Origin: Novosphingobium resinovorum
GTDB taxonomy: Bacteria > Pseudomonadota > Alphaproteobacteria > Sphingomonadales > Sphingomonadaceae
DNA length: 64,000 nt
Assembly: GCF_027922145.1 (NCBI RefSeq)
Contig: NZ_BSFC01000030.1
Span: 124,001-188,000, forward strand
Reading direction: 5' to 3'
The notes under the pieces were generated by a model, which had not been told where the DNA came from, made no database searches, and worked only from the letters and a program-made list of their open reading frames with translations. Positions 32,645 to 40,499 of this stretch are shown here, in pieces. Each line of letters starts with the position of its first letter. Position 1 is the first letter of the stretch. Made by a program: the position numbers and the translations under genes.

Positions 32645-34156
32645 ATGACCCTGACTGCAGCCGATTTCCCCGTTGAACTCTCGCCCGGCACCTGGGACGT
32701 CCTGCGCGGCGACTTCCCGCTGCTGATCGACGGCAAGTTCGTATCCTCCGCAAGCGGCGCGGCGGGCGTAACCCACGATCCCGCGACCGGCGCCGCGCTG
32801 GCGGGCTTCGCGCTGGGCGATGCGGTGGACGTGGACCTTGCGGTCCGCGCGGCCCACAAGGCGTTCGGCGGCCCGTGGTCGAAGCTCTCGCACTTCGAGC
32901 GCGCAAGGCTGCTGCGCAAGCTGGCCGACCTGTTCGAGGCTAACACGCAAGTGCTGGCCGAACTCGAGGTCATCGACAACGGCATGCCGATGTGGCTCGC
33001 CGGACTGACCGCGCGCAACAATGCCGAACTGTTCCACTACTACGCGGGCTGGGCGGAGCGGATCGAGGGCACCACCACGACGCCGCCCGCGCATGTCCTC
33101 GCGGCGGGAGAGGCGCTGACCTACACCCTGCGCGAGCCGGTCGGCGTCGTTGGCCAGATCGTGCCGTGGAACGTGCCGCTCTCGATGGCGTGTCTCAAGC
33201 TGGCCCCGGCGCTGGCGGCGGGGTGCACCGTGGTCCTCAAGCCCGCCGAGGAGACGCCGCTCAGCGCCGTCGTGCTCGGCCGGCTGATCATGGAAGCGGG
33301 CTTCCCCGAGGGCGTCGTCAACATCGTCAATGGCGATGGCGCGACGGCGGGCGCGGCGTTGGTCAAGCACCCGCTGGTGTCCAAGATCTCGTTCACCGGG
33401 TCGACCGAAGTGGGCAAGCTGATCGTGCGCGAATGCGCCGACGATCTCAAGAAAGTCAGCCTCGAACTGGGCGGCAAGTCGCCGGTGATCGTCTTCCCGG
33501 ATGCGGACATGGCCAAGGCCGTGCCGGGCGTTGCGATGGCGACCTTCTTCCTGCAGGGCCAGAACTGCATGGCGGGCACGCGCATCTTCGTCCACGCCGA
33601 TATCTACGACGAACTGCTCGAAGGCATGGCCGCGTTCGCCGGGTCGATGAAGATCGGCCACGGCCTGCATGCGGACACGATGATCGGCCCGCTGATCTCC
33701 GCGAAGCAGAAGGCCCGCGTCATGAGCTACGTGGACGAGGCCAGGGCAGGCCCGGCGCGCGTCGTCGCGGGGGGCAAGGCGCCCGAAGGCCCCGGCCACT
33801 TCGTCGAGCCCACCATCGTCGCCGACACCACCCCCGACATGCGCGTGGTGCGCGAGGAGATATTCGGCCCGGTCATGGCCGTCCAGCGCTTCGAGGGCGA
33901 CGACCTCGACGCCATCGCCGCGATGGCGAACGACAGCGACTTCGGCCTTTCGGGCAGCGTCTGGACGCAGGACCTGTCCACCGCGCACAAGATGGCGGCG
34001 CGGGTGCGGTCGGGCCATGTCTCGGTCAACACTCACGGCGCGGTCGGCGCGAACATCCCGTTCGGGGGCTTCAAGCAGTCGGGCTGGGGGCGTGAGTTCG
34101 GGCGCGAGGGGCTGGACCTCTATCTGGAGACCAAGGCCGTGACCGTGGCCCTGTGA
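32645..34156 (+). CDS. NAD(P)-dependent aldehyde dehydrogenase
   Basis: 503 aa. Signatures: PWNVPLSMACLKLAPALAAG, FTGSTEVGK, ELGGKSPV and catalytic cysteine in LQGQNCMAGTR. It starts one base after the monooxygenase stop and its own TGA overlaps the next ATG, so the operon is tightly coupled. It resembles betaine/phenylacetaldehyde-type enzymes in overall form. It is a paralogue of 19782-21311 but not a recent copy. Confidence 0.92.
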   Translation: MTLTAADFPVELSPGTWDVLRGDFPLLIDGKFVSSASGAAGVTHDPATGAALAGFALGDAVDVDLAVRAAHKAFGGPWSKLSHFERARLLRKLADLFEANTQVLAELEVIDNGMPMWLAGLTARNNAELFHYYAGWAERIEGTTTTPPAHVLAAGEALTYTLREPVGVVGQIVPWNVPLSMACLKLAPALAAGCTVVLKPAEETPLSAVVLGRLIMEAGFPEGVVNIVNGDGATAGAALVKHPLVSKISFTGSTEVGKLIVRECADDLKKVSLELGGKSPVIVFPDADMAKAVPGVAMATFFLQGQNCMAGTRIFVHADIYDELLEGMAAFAGSMKIGHGLHADTMIGPLISAKQKARVMSYVDEARAGPARVVAGGKAPEGPGHFVEPTIVADTTPDMRVVREEIFGPVMAVQRFEGDDLDAIAAMANDSDFGLSGSVWTQDLSTAHKMAARVRSGHVSVNTHGAVGANIPFGGFKQSGWGREFGREGLDLYLETKAVTVAL

Positions 34157-34866
34157 TGGAAAATGCAGTGACTTATCTTCGTCGTCATGCGGGCCGCATC
34201 GTCTATCATCACGCCAACGGCCCGCAGGGGATCGAGGACTTCGGCATCGACGTGCGCGCCGATGGTCGCACGGTCCGCGCCTATTGCGAGATGGGCGACG
34301 GCGCCCTGACCCGCGACGCTTCGTGGAGCCTCGATGCCGATCTGCGCCCGGTCGAGGGTCAGGTGCGCGTCGTCCAGCACGGCAAGCTGACGGGCAGTTC
34401 CTGGTACTATTTCACGCCTGACGCCACGCACTGCGAGTCGCTGACCGCGAACCTCGGGCGCACCAGCCAGACCTTGCCCGGACGGGTCGATTATCTCGGC
34501 CTGCATCCGCTAGTGGGCGACGGTGCCATCGCGCTTGCGCGCGGGACCGACGAGCCGGGGGCGGAGCGGATGATCCCGAGCGTCACCTGCTCCTACGACG
34601 TCAACGGCGAAAGCTCGCTTGTCGCGCTGCCGATCACGATCGGCGTTACCTATGTCGGCAAGGAGGAGGTGACCGTCCCGGCGGGCACGTTCACGGCCGA
34701 CGTCTACGAACTGCGCTGGCAGCCGCACTGGCCGCCGGCGCGGCTGTGGGTGCACGGCGAGGATTCGGTGTTCCTGCGCCTGACCTGGGAATTCTCCGGC
34801 CTCGACAGCCAACTGGAGCGCTACGCGACCGCCACGGGCGAGGATAGCGCCTGGTTTGCAAGCTGA
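34156..34866 (+). CDS. protein of unknown function, last gene of catabolic operon
   Basis: 236 aa; I do not recognise the family. No signal peptide or membrane segment. It is predicted to be mostly beta (alternating hydrophobic stretches such as VRVVQHGKLTGSSWYYF and ITIGVTYVGKEEVTVPAGTF). The last motif, a v-P-A-G-T-F-x-a-x-x-y block, recalls lipoprotein-like DUF3108/LolA-type beta sheets, but that is weak. It is coupled to the aldehyde dehydrogenase by TGATG. A ligand-binding or decarboxylase-type cyclase role is open. Confidence 0.7.
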   Translation: MENAVTYLRRHAGRIVYHHANGPQGIEDFGIDVRADGRTVRAYCEMGDGALTRDASWSLDADLRPVEGQVRVVQHGKLTGSSWYYFTPDATHCESLTANLGRTSQTLPGRVDYLGLHPLVGDGAIALARGTDEPGAERMIPSVTCSYDVNGESSLVALPITIGVTYVGKEEVTVPAGTFTADVYELRWQPHWPPARLWVHGEDSVFLRLTWEFSGLDSQLERYATATGEDSAWFAS

Positions 34867-34906
34867 CGTCGGCCCCGCTCACCCTTTTCCTGCTCTCACT
34901 CCTTTT

Positions 34907-34936
34907 CGTCATTGCTTCGCTACGCTCGCAATGACG
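34907..34936. repeat. Repeat family A, copy 4: collapsed 30-bp form
   Basis: CGTCATTGC is joined directly to TTCGCTACGCTCGCAATGAC. This equals a family A element deleted between the two ATTGC copies present in its arms. It lies between convergent genes and marks the end of the catabolic region. Confidence 0.88.
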
Positions 34937-34959
34937 AGGGGTGTGGACGACGCCTGCCC

Positions 34960-35895
34960 TCAATGTCGCTCGATCGAGACGTGGCGCAGTTCATGCACCG
35001 GCGCGAGGCGGCGGCGCAGTTCGCCATGGTCGCGTGCCGAACTGGCCGATATGATCGCGGCATGGGCGTCGGGGCCGATGCGCCAGACGTGGAGGTCGGT
35101 GATGCGCGCGTCGCCGGGGCCTTCGATGGCCTCGCGCACTTCTTCCGCGACGTGGTCGTCGGTGCGGTCGAGCAGGATGGCGGCGGTGTCCTTCATCAGC
35201 GACCATGACCAGCGCGCAATGACGACCGCGCCGACCACGCCCATCAGCGGGTCGAGGAAGGTCCAGCCCAGATAGCGCCCGGCCAGCAACGCGACGATCG
35301 CCATGACCGAGGTGAGCGCATCGGCCAGCACGTGCAGGTAGGCCGAGCGCAAGTTGTTGTCGTTGTGCGCGTGGCCGTGATGATGCCCGTGATCATGAGC
35401 GTGCTCATGATGGTGGCCATGCCCGTGCCCATGGTGGTGATGGTCGCCCGACAGCAGCAGGGCGCTGACGATGTTCACGATCAGGCCGATCACCGCGACG
35501 ATGGTGGCGTCCCCGAACGCCACCGGGCCGGGGTTGAGCAGGCGTTCCACTGATTCCACCCCGATCCCCACCGCGAACAGCGCCAGAACCAGAGCCGAGG
35601 CGAAGCCGGCGAGGTCACCGACCTTGCCGGTCCCGAAGCTGAAGGCCGGATTTCGGCGGTGCCTGCGGGCATAGCGATAGGCCAGCGCGGCGACGCCGAG
35701 CGCTCCGGCATGGGTCGCCATGTGGAACCCGTCGGCGAGCAGGGCCATCGATCCCGTGGCATATCCGGCGACGATCTCGCCCACCATCATGACGGCGGTG
35801 AGCACGACGACCCACTGCGTGCGGCGGGCGTTGGCGTCGTGCGAGGCGCCGAGGAAATCGTGATCGTGAACGGATGGGTGAGGCAGGGAAGCCAT
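34960..35895 (-). CDS. dmeF: cation diffusion facilitator, Co/Ni efflux DmeF-type
   Basis: 311 aa, six transmembrane segments. The first helix pair has GSMALLADGFHMATH with the metal-site Asp/His, and a later helix has VLADALTSV. A long histidine-rich loop (about residues 149-177, most residues His) joins helices 4 and 5. A cytoplasmic domain ends with HVWRIGPDAHAAI. It exports Co2+/Ni2+ (or Zn2+) using the proton gradient. It is co-transcribed with the DmeR/RcnR-type repressor 16 bp upstream. Confidence 0.9.
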   Translation of the reverse strand: MASLPHPSVHDHDFLGASHDANARRTQWVVVLTAVMMVGEIVAGYATGSMALLADGFHMATHAGALGVAALAYRYARRHRRNPAFSFGTGKVGDLAGFASALVLALFAVGIGVESVERLLNPGPVAFGDATIVAVIGLIVNIVSALLLSGDHHHHGHGHGHHHEHAHDHGHHHGHAHNDNNLRSAYLHVLADALTSVMAIVALLAGRYLGWTFLDPLMGVVGAVVIARWSWSLMKDTAAILLDRTDDHVAEEVREAIEGPGDARITDLHVWRIGPDAHAAIISASSARDHGELRRRLAPVHELRHVSIERH

Positions 35896-35911
35896 GGGAA
35901 ATGCGGTCTTT

Positions 35912-36187
35912 CTACTTCGCGTAACGGCGGATGGCGGCGATCACGGCCTGTACGCCGTCCTCGCGCTCGGCATCGGAGAGGTCGGGCGCGGAGACGTGGG
36001 TGCGCAGGTGGTCCTCGATCAGTTCGTCGATGAAACCGTTGACCGCGCCGCGCACCGCCGCGCTCTGCAGCAGCACTTTCGCGCAGTCCTCGCCCTCGAC
36101 GAGCGAACGCTCGACCGCCTGCAACTGCCCGACCATGCGACGTATCCGCATGATGAGCGCCTGATTGTCCTTGCCGAGATGTGCCAT
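35912..36187 (-). CDS. dmeR: CsoR/RcnR-family nickel/cobalt-sensing repressor
   Basis: 91 aa, all-helical DUF156 fold. His3, Cys35, His60 and His64 are all present at the positions used by RcnR for Ni/Co, which separates it from copper sensors (CsoR) and formaldehyde sensors (FrmR). It should dissociate from DNA on binding metal and so induce dmeF. The start codon is 3 nt from a C/G-tract palindrome that fits the expected operator. Confidence 0.93.
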   Translation of the reverse strand: MAHLGKDNQALIMRIRRMVGQLQAVERSLVEGEDCAKVLLQSAAVRGAVNGFIDELIEDHLRTHVSAPDLSDAEREDGVQAVIAAIRRYAK

Positions 36188-36190
36188 ACC

Positions 36191-36209
36191 TATACCCCCT
36201 TAGGGTATA
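36191..36209. promoter_or_regulatory. DmeR/RcnR operator candidate
   Basis: TATACCCCCTTAGGGTATA: inverted TATACCC/GGGTATA with a G/C tract, as described for RcnR and DmeR sites. It ends 3 bp before the dmeR start and probably overlaps the promoter. Confidence 0.8.
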
Positions 36210-36387
36210 AGCGGTGAAGCCGCAAGGTTTGACCCGCCCGGGCGGTCCCGATACGGGAACAAAGTCGAGGGCCGTTCATTTCAAAAGCCCGCGCCGACGC
36301 TCCGTTTCGCTTCGGGAGCGTCGCCCATCCGCCGGTTCGGGTCGCCATCCGCAGCCGGCGCCACAGACGCAGGATCACGAGCACGCG

Positions 36388-37569
36388 ATGAGCGTAATCA
36401 CCACTATCGCCGCAGCGGCAGCCGCCCCCGCCGCCACTCCGGCTCCCGCAAAGTCCCCCATTCCCGACGTTTCCGTGCAGGTCCGCGACTTGTCGAATTC
36501 GACCTTCGCGTGGTTCCAGACCTACTGGCTGCAGATCATCATCGCGGTGGCCATCGCCGTCGCCATCGTCTCGGCGCTTTACGCGCTACGCCGCCTCGGC
36601 GCGCGGTTGTGTCGGGAAGAGCGCGGGCGCGGCGACTGGCTCACCATCGTCGGCCGGGTGGTCACCAAGACGACCAACTATTTCATCATCATGGTCGCGA
36701 TCCGCGCGGTCGACGGCTACGCGCAGACGCCGCCGATGATCGACCGGATGGTGACCTTCTTCTTCACCCTCGCCGCCGTCCTGCAAGGCGCGATCTGGGC
36801 GCGCGAGTTCATCCTCGGCGCAATCGAGCACAAGACTTCGGCCGAGCACTTCAAGGGCGAAGCGATCATCAACGCCATGGGCCTCATCCGCCTGCTGGTG
36901 AGCGTGGTCGTCTTCGCGGTGGCGACGGTGGTTCTGCTCGACAACATCGGCGTCAACGTCACCGGCCTCGTCGCGGGTCTGGGTGTGGGCGGCATCGCCA
37001 TCGGTCTGGCAGCGCAAGGCATCTTCGCCGATCTTTTCGCGGCGCTGGCGATCATCTTCGACCGCCCCTTCAGCAAGGGCGATCAGATCAGCTTCGGCAC
37101 CAGTTCGGGCGTGATCGAGGCGATCGGGCTCAAATCCACGCGCATCCGCGCCTATACCGGCGAACTGCGGATCATCGCCAACAAGAACCTGCTCGACAAG
37201 GAGATCCTGAACGTCAGCGGGCGCGACCACATCCGCCTGCCGTTCACCATCGGCGTCGCCTACGAGACCCCTCCGGAGACGCTGGCGCGCATTCCGGGCA
37301 TCCTGACCGAGCTTGTCGAGGCGGAAGGCGGCAAGGCATCGCGCGCCGGTTTCGAGAGCTTCGGCGCCAGTTCGCTCGATTTCAGCCTGCTGGTGGACGT
37401 GCCCGGCAAGGACTGGGGCATCGCCCACCCCTTGCGCGACCGCTTGATGGTGGCGATCGTCAAGCGGTTCGCGCAGGAGGGCATTGCGATCCCCTATCCC
37501 ACGCAGACGACCTTCACCGCCGCGCCCGACGGCACGATCATCATGCCCTATCCCGAAAAGGCGACCTGA
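36388..37569 (+). CDS. small-conductance mechanosensitive channel (MscS family)
   Basis: 393 aa. Three to four membrane helices, then the pore helix GLGVGGIAIGLAAQGIFADL and the MscS beta domain (RPFSKGDQISFG, IRAYTGELRIIANKNLLDKE). A proline/alanine-rich N-terminal segment of ~35 residues precedes the first helix. It releases solutes under hypo-osmotic shock. Start ATG 36388 has CAGGAT about 11 nt upstream. Upstream (36210-36387) I see no other feature. Confidence 0.92.
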   Translation: MSVITTIAAAAAAPAATPAPAKSPIPDVSVQVRDLSNSTFAWFQTYWLQIIIAVAIAVAIVSALYALRRLGARLCREERGRGDWLTIVGRVVTKTTNYFIIMVAIRAVDGYAQTPPMIDRMVTFFFTLAAVLQGAIWAREFILGAIEHKTSAEHFKGEAIINAMGLIRLLVSVVVFAVATVVLLDNIGVNVTGLVAGLGVGGIAIGLAAQGIFADLFAALAIIFDRPFSKGDQISFGTSSGVIEAIGLKSTRIRAYTGELRIIANKNLLDKEILNVSGRDHIRLPFTIGVAYETPPETLARIPGILTELVEAEGGKASRAGFESFGASSLDFSLLVDVPGKDWGIAHPLRDRLMVAIVKRFAQEGIAIPYPTQTTFTAAPDGTIIMPYPEKAT

Positions 37570-37649
37570 CGACGATGGCAGGGCGCTGTACGCCTTTCGT
37601 CGAAACCCCGGATGCGTTTGCCGGGAGAATCAGCTAAACGCAGGCGGCA

Positions 37650-39755
37650 ATGGAGCTTTCCCGCCATATAGCCGCCGACCCCCGCGAGCCCGAACTGGAC
37701 AACGTGCTCGTCGAGACCCCCTTGCCCGAAGGCAGGGGGTGGCGCACTTGGCCGCGCCGACTGTTGGCATGGCTGTGGCGGCTTCTGCCGTGGCACCGCT
37801 GGACGTGGAAGCAGCGCATCGTCCGCACTTTCGCGGGGGTTCTGGCGCTGTTCGTGCTGACCGTGGGCTATCTCGCGGTCACCGCGCCGCTGTCCAAGTC
37901 GCTCCAGCCGATCGCGCCGCCCGAGATCACCCTGCTCGCCGCCGACGGTACGCCGATCGCCCGCAACGGCGCGGTCACCGACGATCCGGTCAAGGTAAAG
38001 GACCTGCCGCCGCACGTCGTGCAGGCGTTCCTGGCGATCGAGGACCGGCGGTTCTATTCGCACTGGGGCATCGACCCGCGCGGCATCGCCCGCGCCGCGC
38101 TCAGCAACGTGACCGGCGGGAATACGCAGGGCGGCTCCACCATCACGCAGCAGCTGGCCAAGTTCACGTTCCTGAGTTCGGAGCGCAGCCTCACGCGCAA
38201 GGGGCGCGAGATGCTGATCGCGTTCTGGCTGGAGGCATGGCTGACCAAGGACGAGATCCTCGAGCGCTACCTTTCCAACGCCTACTTCGGGGACAATACC
38301 TACGGCATCCGCGCGGCCTCGCTGCACTACTTCCATCGCCAGCCCGAGAAGCTGACCGAGGGGCAGGCGGCGCTGCTGGCAGGGCTGATGAAGGCTCCCT
38401 CGCGCCTGGCGCCGACCAACAACTTCGCCGCGTCCGAAAAGCGGATGAGGGTGGTCCTGCAAGCCATGGCCGATGCGGGATACATGACTCCGCAGCACGC
38501 GAAGGCCGTATCCACGCCCCGTCTCGACGTGCGCAACCGGGCCGAGCTTCCGACCGGCACCTACTTCGCCGACTGGGCGCTGCCGCAGGCGCGCCAGCTC
38601 GAAGCGGCGGGCCACGCCGAGTCCTATCGCACCACGCTGGATTCGCGCCTGCAAGCCGCCGCGCACCGCGCCACCCGGCAGGTTCCTGCAGGCACGCAGG
38701 TCGCGCTCGTGGCCATGCGCCGTAACGGAGAGGTCGTCGCCATGGTCGGCGGGCGGGACTATTCGCAAAGCCCGTTCAACCGCGTCACGCAGGCGCGCCG
38801 CCAGCCAGGCTCGACTTTCAAGCTGTTCGTCTACCTCGCCGCGATCAAGTCCGGGATGAGCCCCGAGGATACGATCCCCAACACGCCGATCGATACCGGC
38901 TCCTACCGCCCGCAGAACGCCGGCGGGGCCTATTCGCCGACGATCACGCTGGAGGATGCCTTCGCGCGGTCCAGCAACGTCGCGGCGGTGCGGCTGTTCA
39001 ACCGGGTCGGGGACGAGTCGGTGATCGACATGGCGCGGCGGCTCGGCGTGTCTTCGCCGCTGCCGATGGGCGATCCCAGTCTGGCGCTCGGCACCGCGAC
39101 GATGACGCTGCTGGAACTGACCTCCGCCTATGCGGGCGTCGCCGCCAACAGCTTCCCGGTCGAGCCGCGCGCTTTCCCGGTGCCGGAGGCGGGCTGGTTC
39201 GACTGGTTGCTCGATGGCAAGCGCTCGCTCTCGAAGCATGATCACGAGGCGATCGAGGGCATGCTGCGCGCCACCGTCAATCGCGGCACAGGCCGTGCGG
39301 CCATGCTGCAGGCGCCGAACTTCGGCAAGACCGGCACCAGTCAGGAGAACCGCGATGCGCTCTTCGTGGGCTATTCGGGTGATCTCGTCGTCGGCGTCTG
39401 GGTCGGCAAGGACGATAATTCGCCGCTGAACGGGGTCTCCGGCGGCACCGTCCCGGCGCGCATCTGGCGCGACTTCATGCGCGAGGCATTGGGCGAGAAG
39501 GCCGCGCCGCCGCGCAAGGCTGCCGATCCGGACGGCCCGGTCCAGCCGCTCGACGTGCCCGACCTCGGCGACATTCCGGTGGGCGACGACAACCACATCC
39601 GCATCGAGAACGGGCAGGCGGTGTTGAGCACCAGGGTCGAAGGGGTGCCGCTCGACGTGACGCTGGACGGGCAGGGCCTGCGCATCGAGCCGAGCGGCAG
39701 CGCCTCACCCGCACCGAGATCATCGGTCGCGCCGAGCCCTTCGGGGGCGCCGTGA
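37650..39755 (+). CDS. bifunctional penicillin-binding protein, class A (PBP1A family)
   Basis: 701 aa. A cytoplasmic tail of ~60 residues and one membrane helix (FAGVLALFVLTVGYLAV) precede a GT51 transglycosylase domain with AIEDRRFYSHWG (catalytic Glu) and GGSTITQQLAKF. The transpeptidase has SxxK in PGSTFKLF, SSN in ARSSNVAA and KTGTS. It polymerises and cross-links peptidoglycan. A C-terminal proline/serine tail follows. The family is widespread in sphingomonads and often present in several copies. Confidence 0.94.
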   Translation: MELSRHIAADPREPELDNVLVETPLPEGRGWRTWPRRLLAWLWRLLPWHRWTWKQRIVRTFAGVLALFVLTVGYLAVTAPLSKSLQPIAPPEITLLAADGTPIARNGAVTDDPVKVKDLPPHVVQAFLAIEDRRFYSHWGIDPRGIARAALSNVTGGNTQGGSTITQQLAKFTFLSSERSLTRKGREMLIAFWLEAWLTKDEILERYLSNAYFGDNTYGIRAASLHYFHRQPEKLTEGQAALLAGLMKAPSRLAPTNNFAASEKRMRVVLQAMADAGYMTPQHAKAVSTPRLDVRNRAELPTGTYFADWALPQARQLEAAGHAESYRTTLDSRLQAAAHRATRQVPAGTQVALVAMRRNGEVVAMVGGRDYSQSPFNRVTQARRQPGSTFKLFVYLAAIKSGMSPEDTIPNTPIDTGSYRPQNAGGAYSPTITLEDAFARSSNVAAVRLFNRVGDESVIDMARRLGVSSPLPMGDPSLALGTATMTLLELTSAYAGVAANSFPVEPRAFPVPEAGWFDWLLDGKRSLSKHDHEAIEGMLRATVNRGTGRAAMLQAPNFGKTGTSQENRDALFVGYSGDLVVGVWVGKDDNSPLNGVSGGTVPARIWRDFMREALGEKAAPPRKAADPDGPVQPLDVPDLGDIPVGDDNHIRIENGQAVLSTRVEGVPLDVTLDGQGLRIEPSGSASPAPRSSVAPSPSGAP

Positions 39756-39760
39756 CAGTT

Positions 39761-39880
39761 CGTCGTCCCGGACTTGATCCGGGACCGGTGGCTGTCTTTA
39801 GGCGAGTTCTGTCGGTAAGGTGCTGCTCCCGTAAGTGGGCTGGTCACGGCCAGCGGTCCCGGATCAAGTCCGGGAAGACG
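39761..39880. repeat. Repeat family B, copy 2 (26-bp inverted arms)
   Basis: Arms 39761-39786 and 39855-39880 pair with one mismatch; the left arm begins CGTCGTCCCGGACTTGATCC as in copy 1, and the interior again has GTCTTTAGGCG. It starts 5 bp after the PBP stop, between convergent genes. Confidence 0.92.
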
Positions 39881-39892
39881 TCCCTGCCGCCA

Positions 39893-40357
39893 TCACACCG
39901 GAATCTTCGTCCGGTACACCACCGGCCTTAGTGCAAAGCTGGTGGTGACTTGCGAGACGCCCTCGATCCGCGTCAGCCTGTTGCGCAGGAAATCCTCGAA
40001 AGTGCCCAGCGAAGGCACCAGCAGCCGCAACTGATAGTCCGCCTCCCCGGTCATCAGGTAGCATTCCATCACCTCGGGAAACTGCATGATCGCGGTCTCG
40101 AAGGCTTCGAGGTGGCGGTCGTCCTGCTGGTCGAGCCGCACGCGGACGAAGGCGGTGACGCCAAGGCCCACCGTCTCGGGATCGACCAGCGCGACGTAGC
40201 GGGTGATCACGCCTTCGCCTTCCAGCTGTTTGAGGCGGCGCAGGCAGGGGGACGGGGACAGGCCGACCCGCTCCGACAGTTCCTGATTGGTGATACGCCC
40301 GTCCGACTGCAGCTCGTCGAGAATCCGGCGGTCAATCGAGTCCAGCGGTGATGGCAT
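39893..40357 (-). CDS. Lrp/AsnC-family regulator
   Basis: 154 aa. The N-terminal HTH (LDSIDRRILDELQSDGRITN, with LSERVGLSPSPCLRRLKQLE) is followed by the RAM ligand domain ending DFLRNRLTRIEGV. Start taken at ATG 40357, giving normal family length, although an ATG at 40372 is possible. It is divergent from the E1-type dehydrogenase at 40500, which it likely controls in response to an amino acid. Confidence 0.92.
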   Translation of the reverse strand: MPSPLDSIDRRILDELQSDGRITNQELSERVGLSPSPCLRRLKQLEGEGVITRYVALVDPETVGLGVTAFVRVRLDQQDDRHLEAFETAIMQFPEVMECYLMTGEADYQLRLLVPSLGTFEDFLRNRLTRIEGVSQVTTSFALRPVVYRTKIPV

Positions 40358-40499
40358 GATTATGGCGTCCATTATGGAATTATCGGCAGGTTCTGCCAAT
40401 GGATACGCGCCGAGAGGCCGAACACGCAAGGACATGCGCAGCCCGCCGAGCGTATTCTGCCGCGATGGCGCTCGAGCGCCATTCAGGGAGCATGAGCAG

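Noticed and set aside
893..39880. CRISPR array from repeated palindromes
   Set aside because: Copies are kilobases apart, are long inverted repeats without regular spacers and no cas genes are present.
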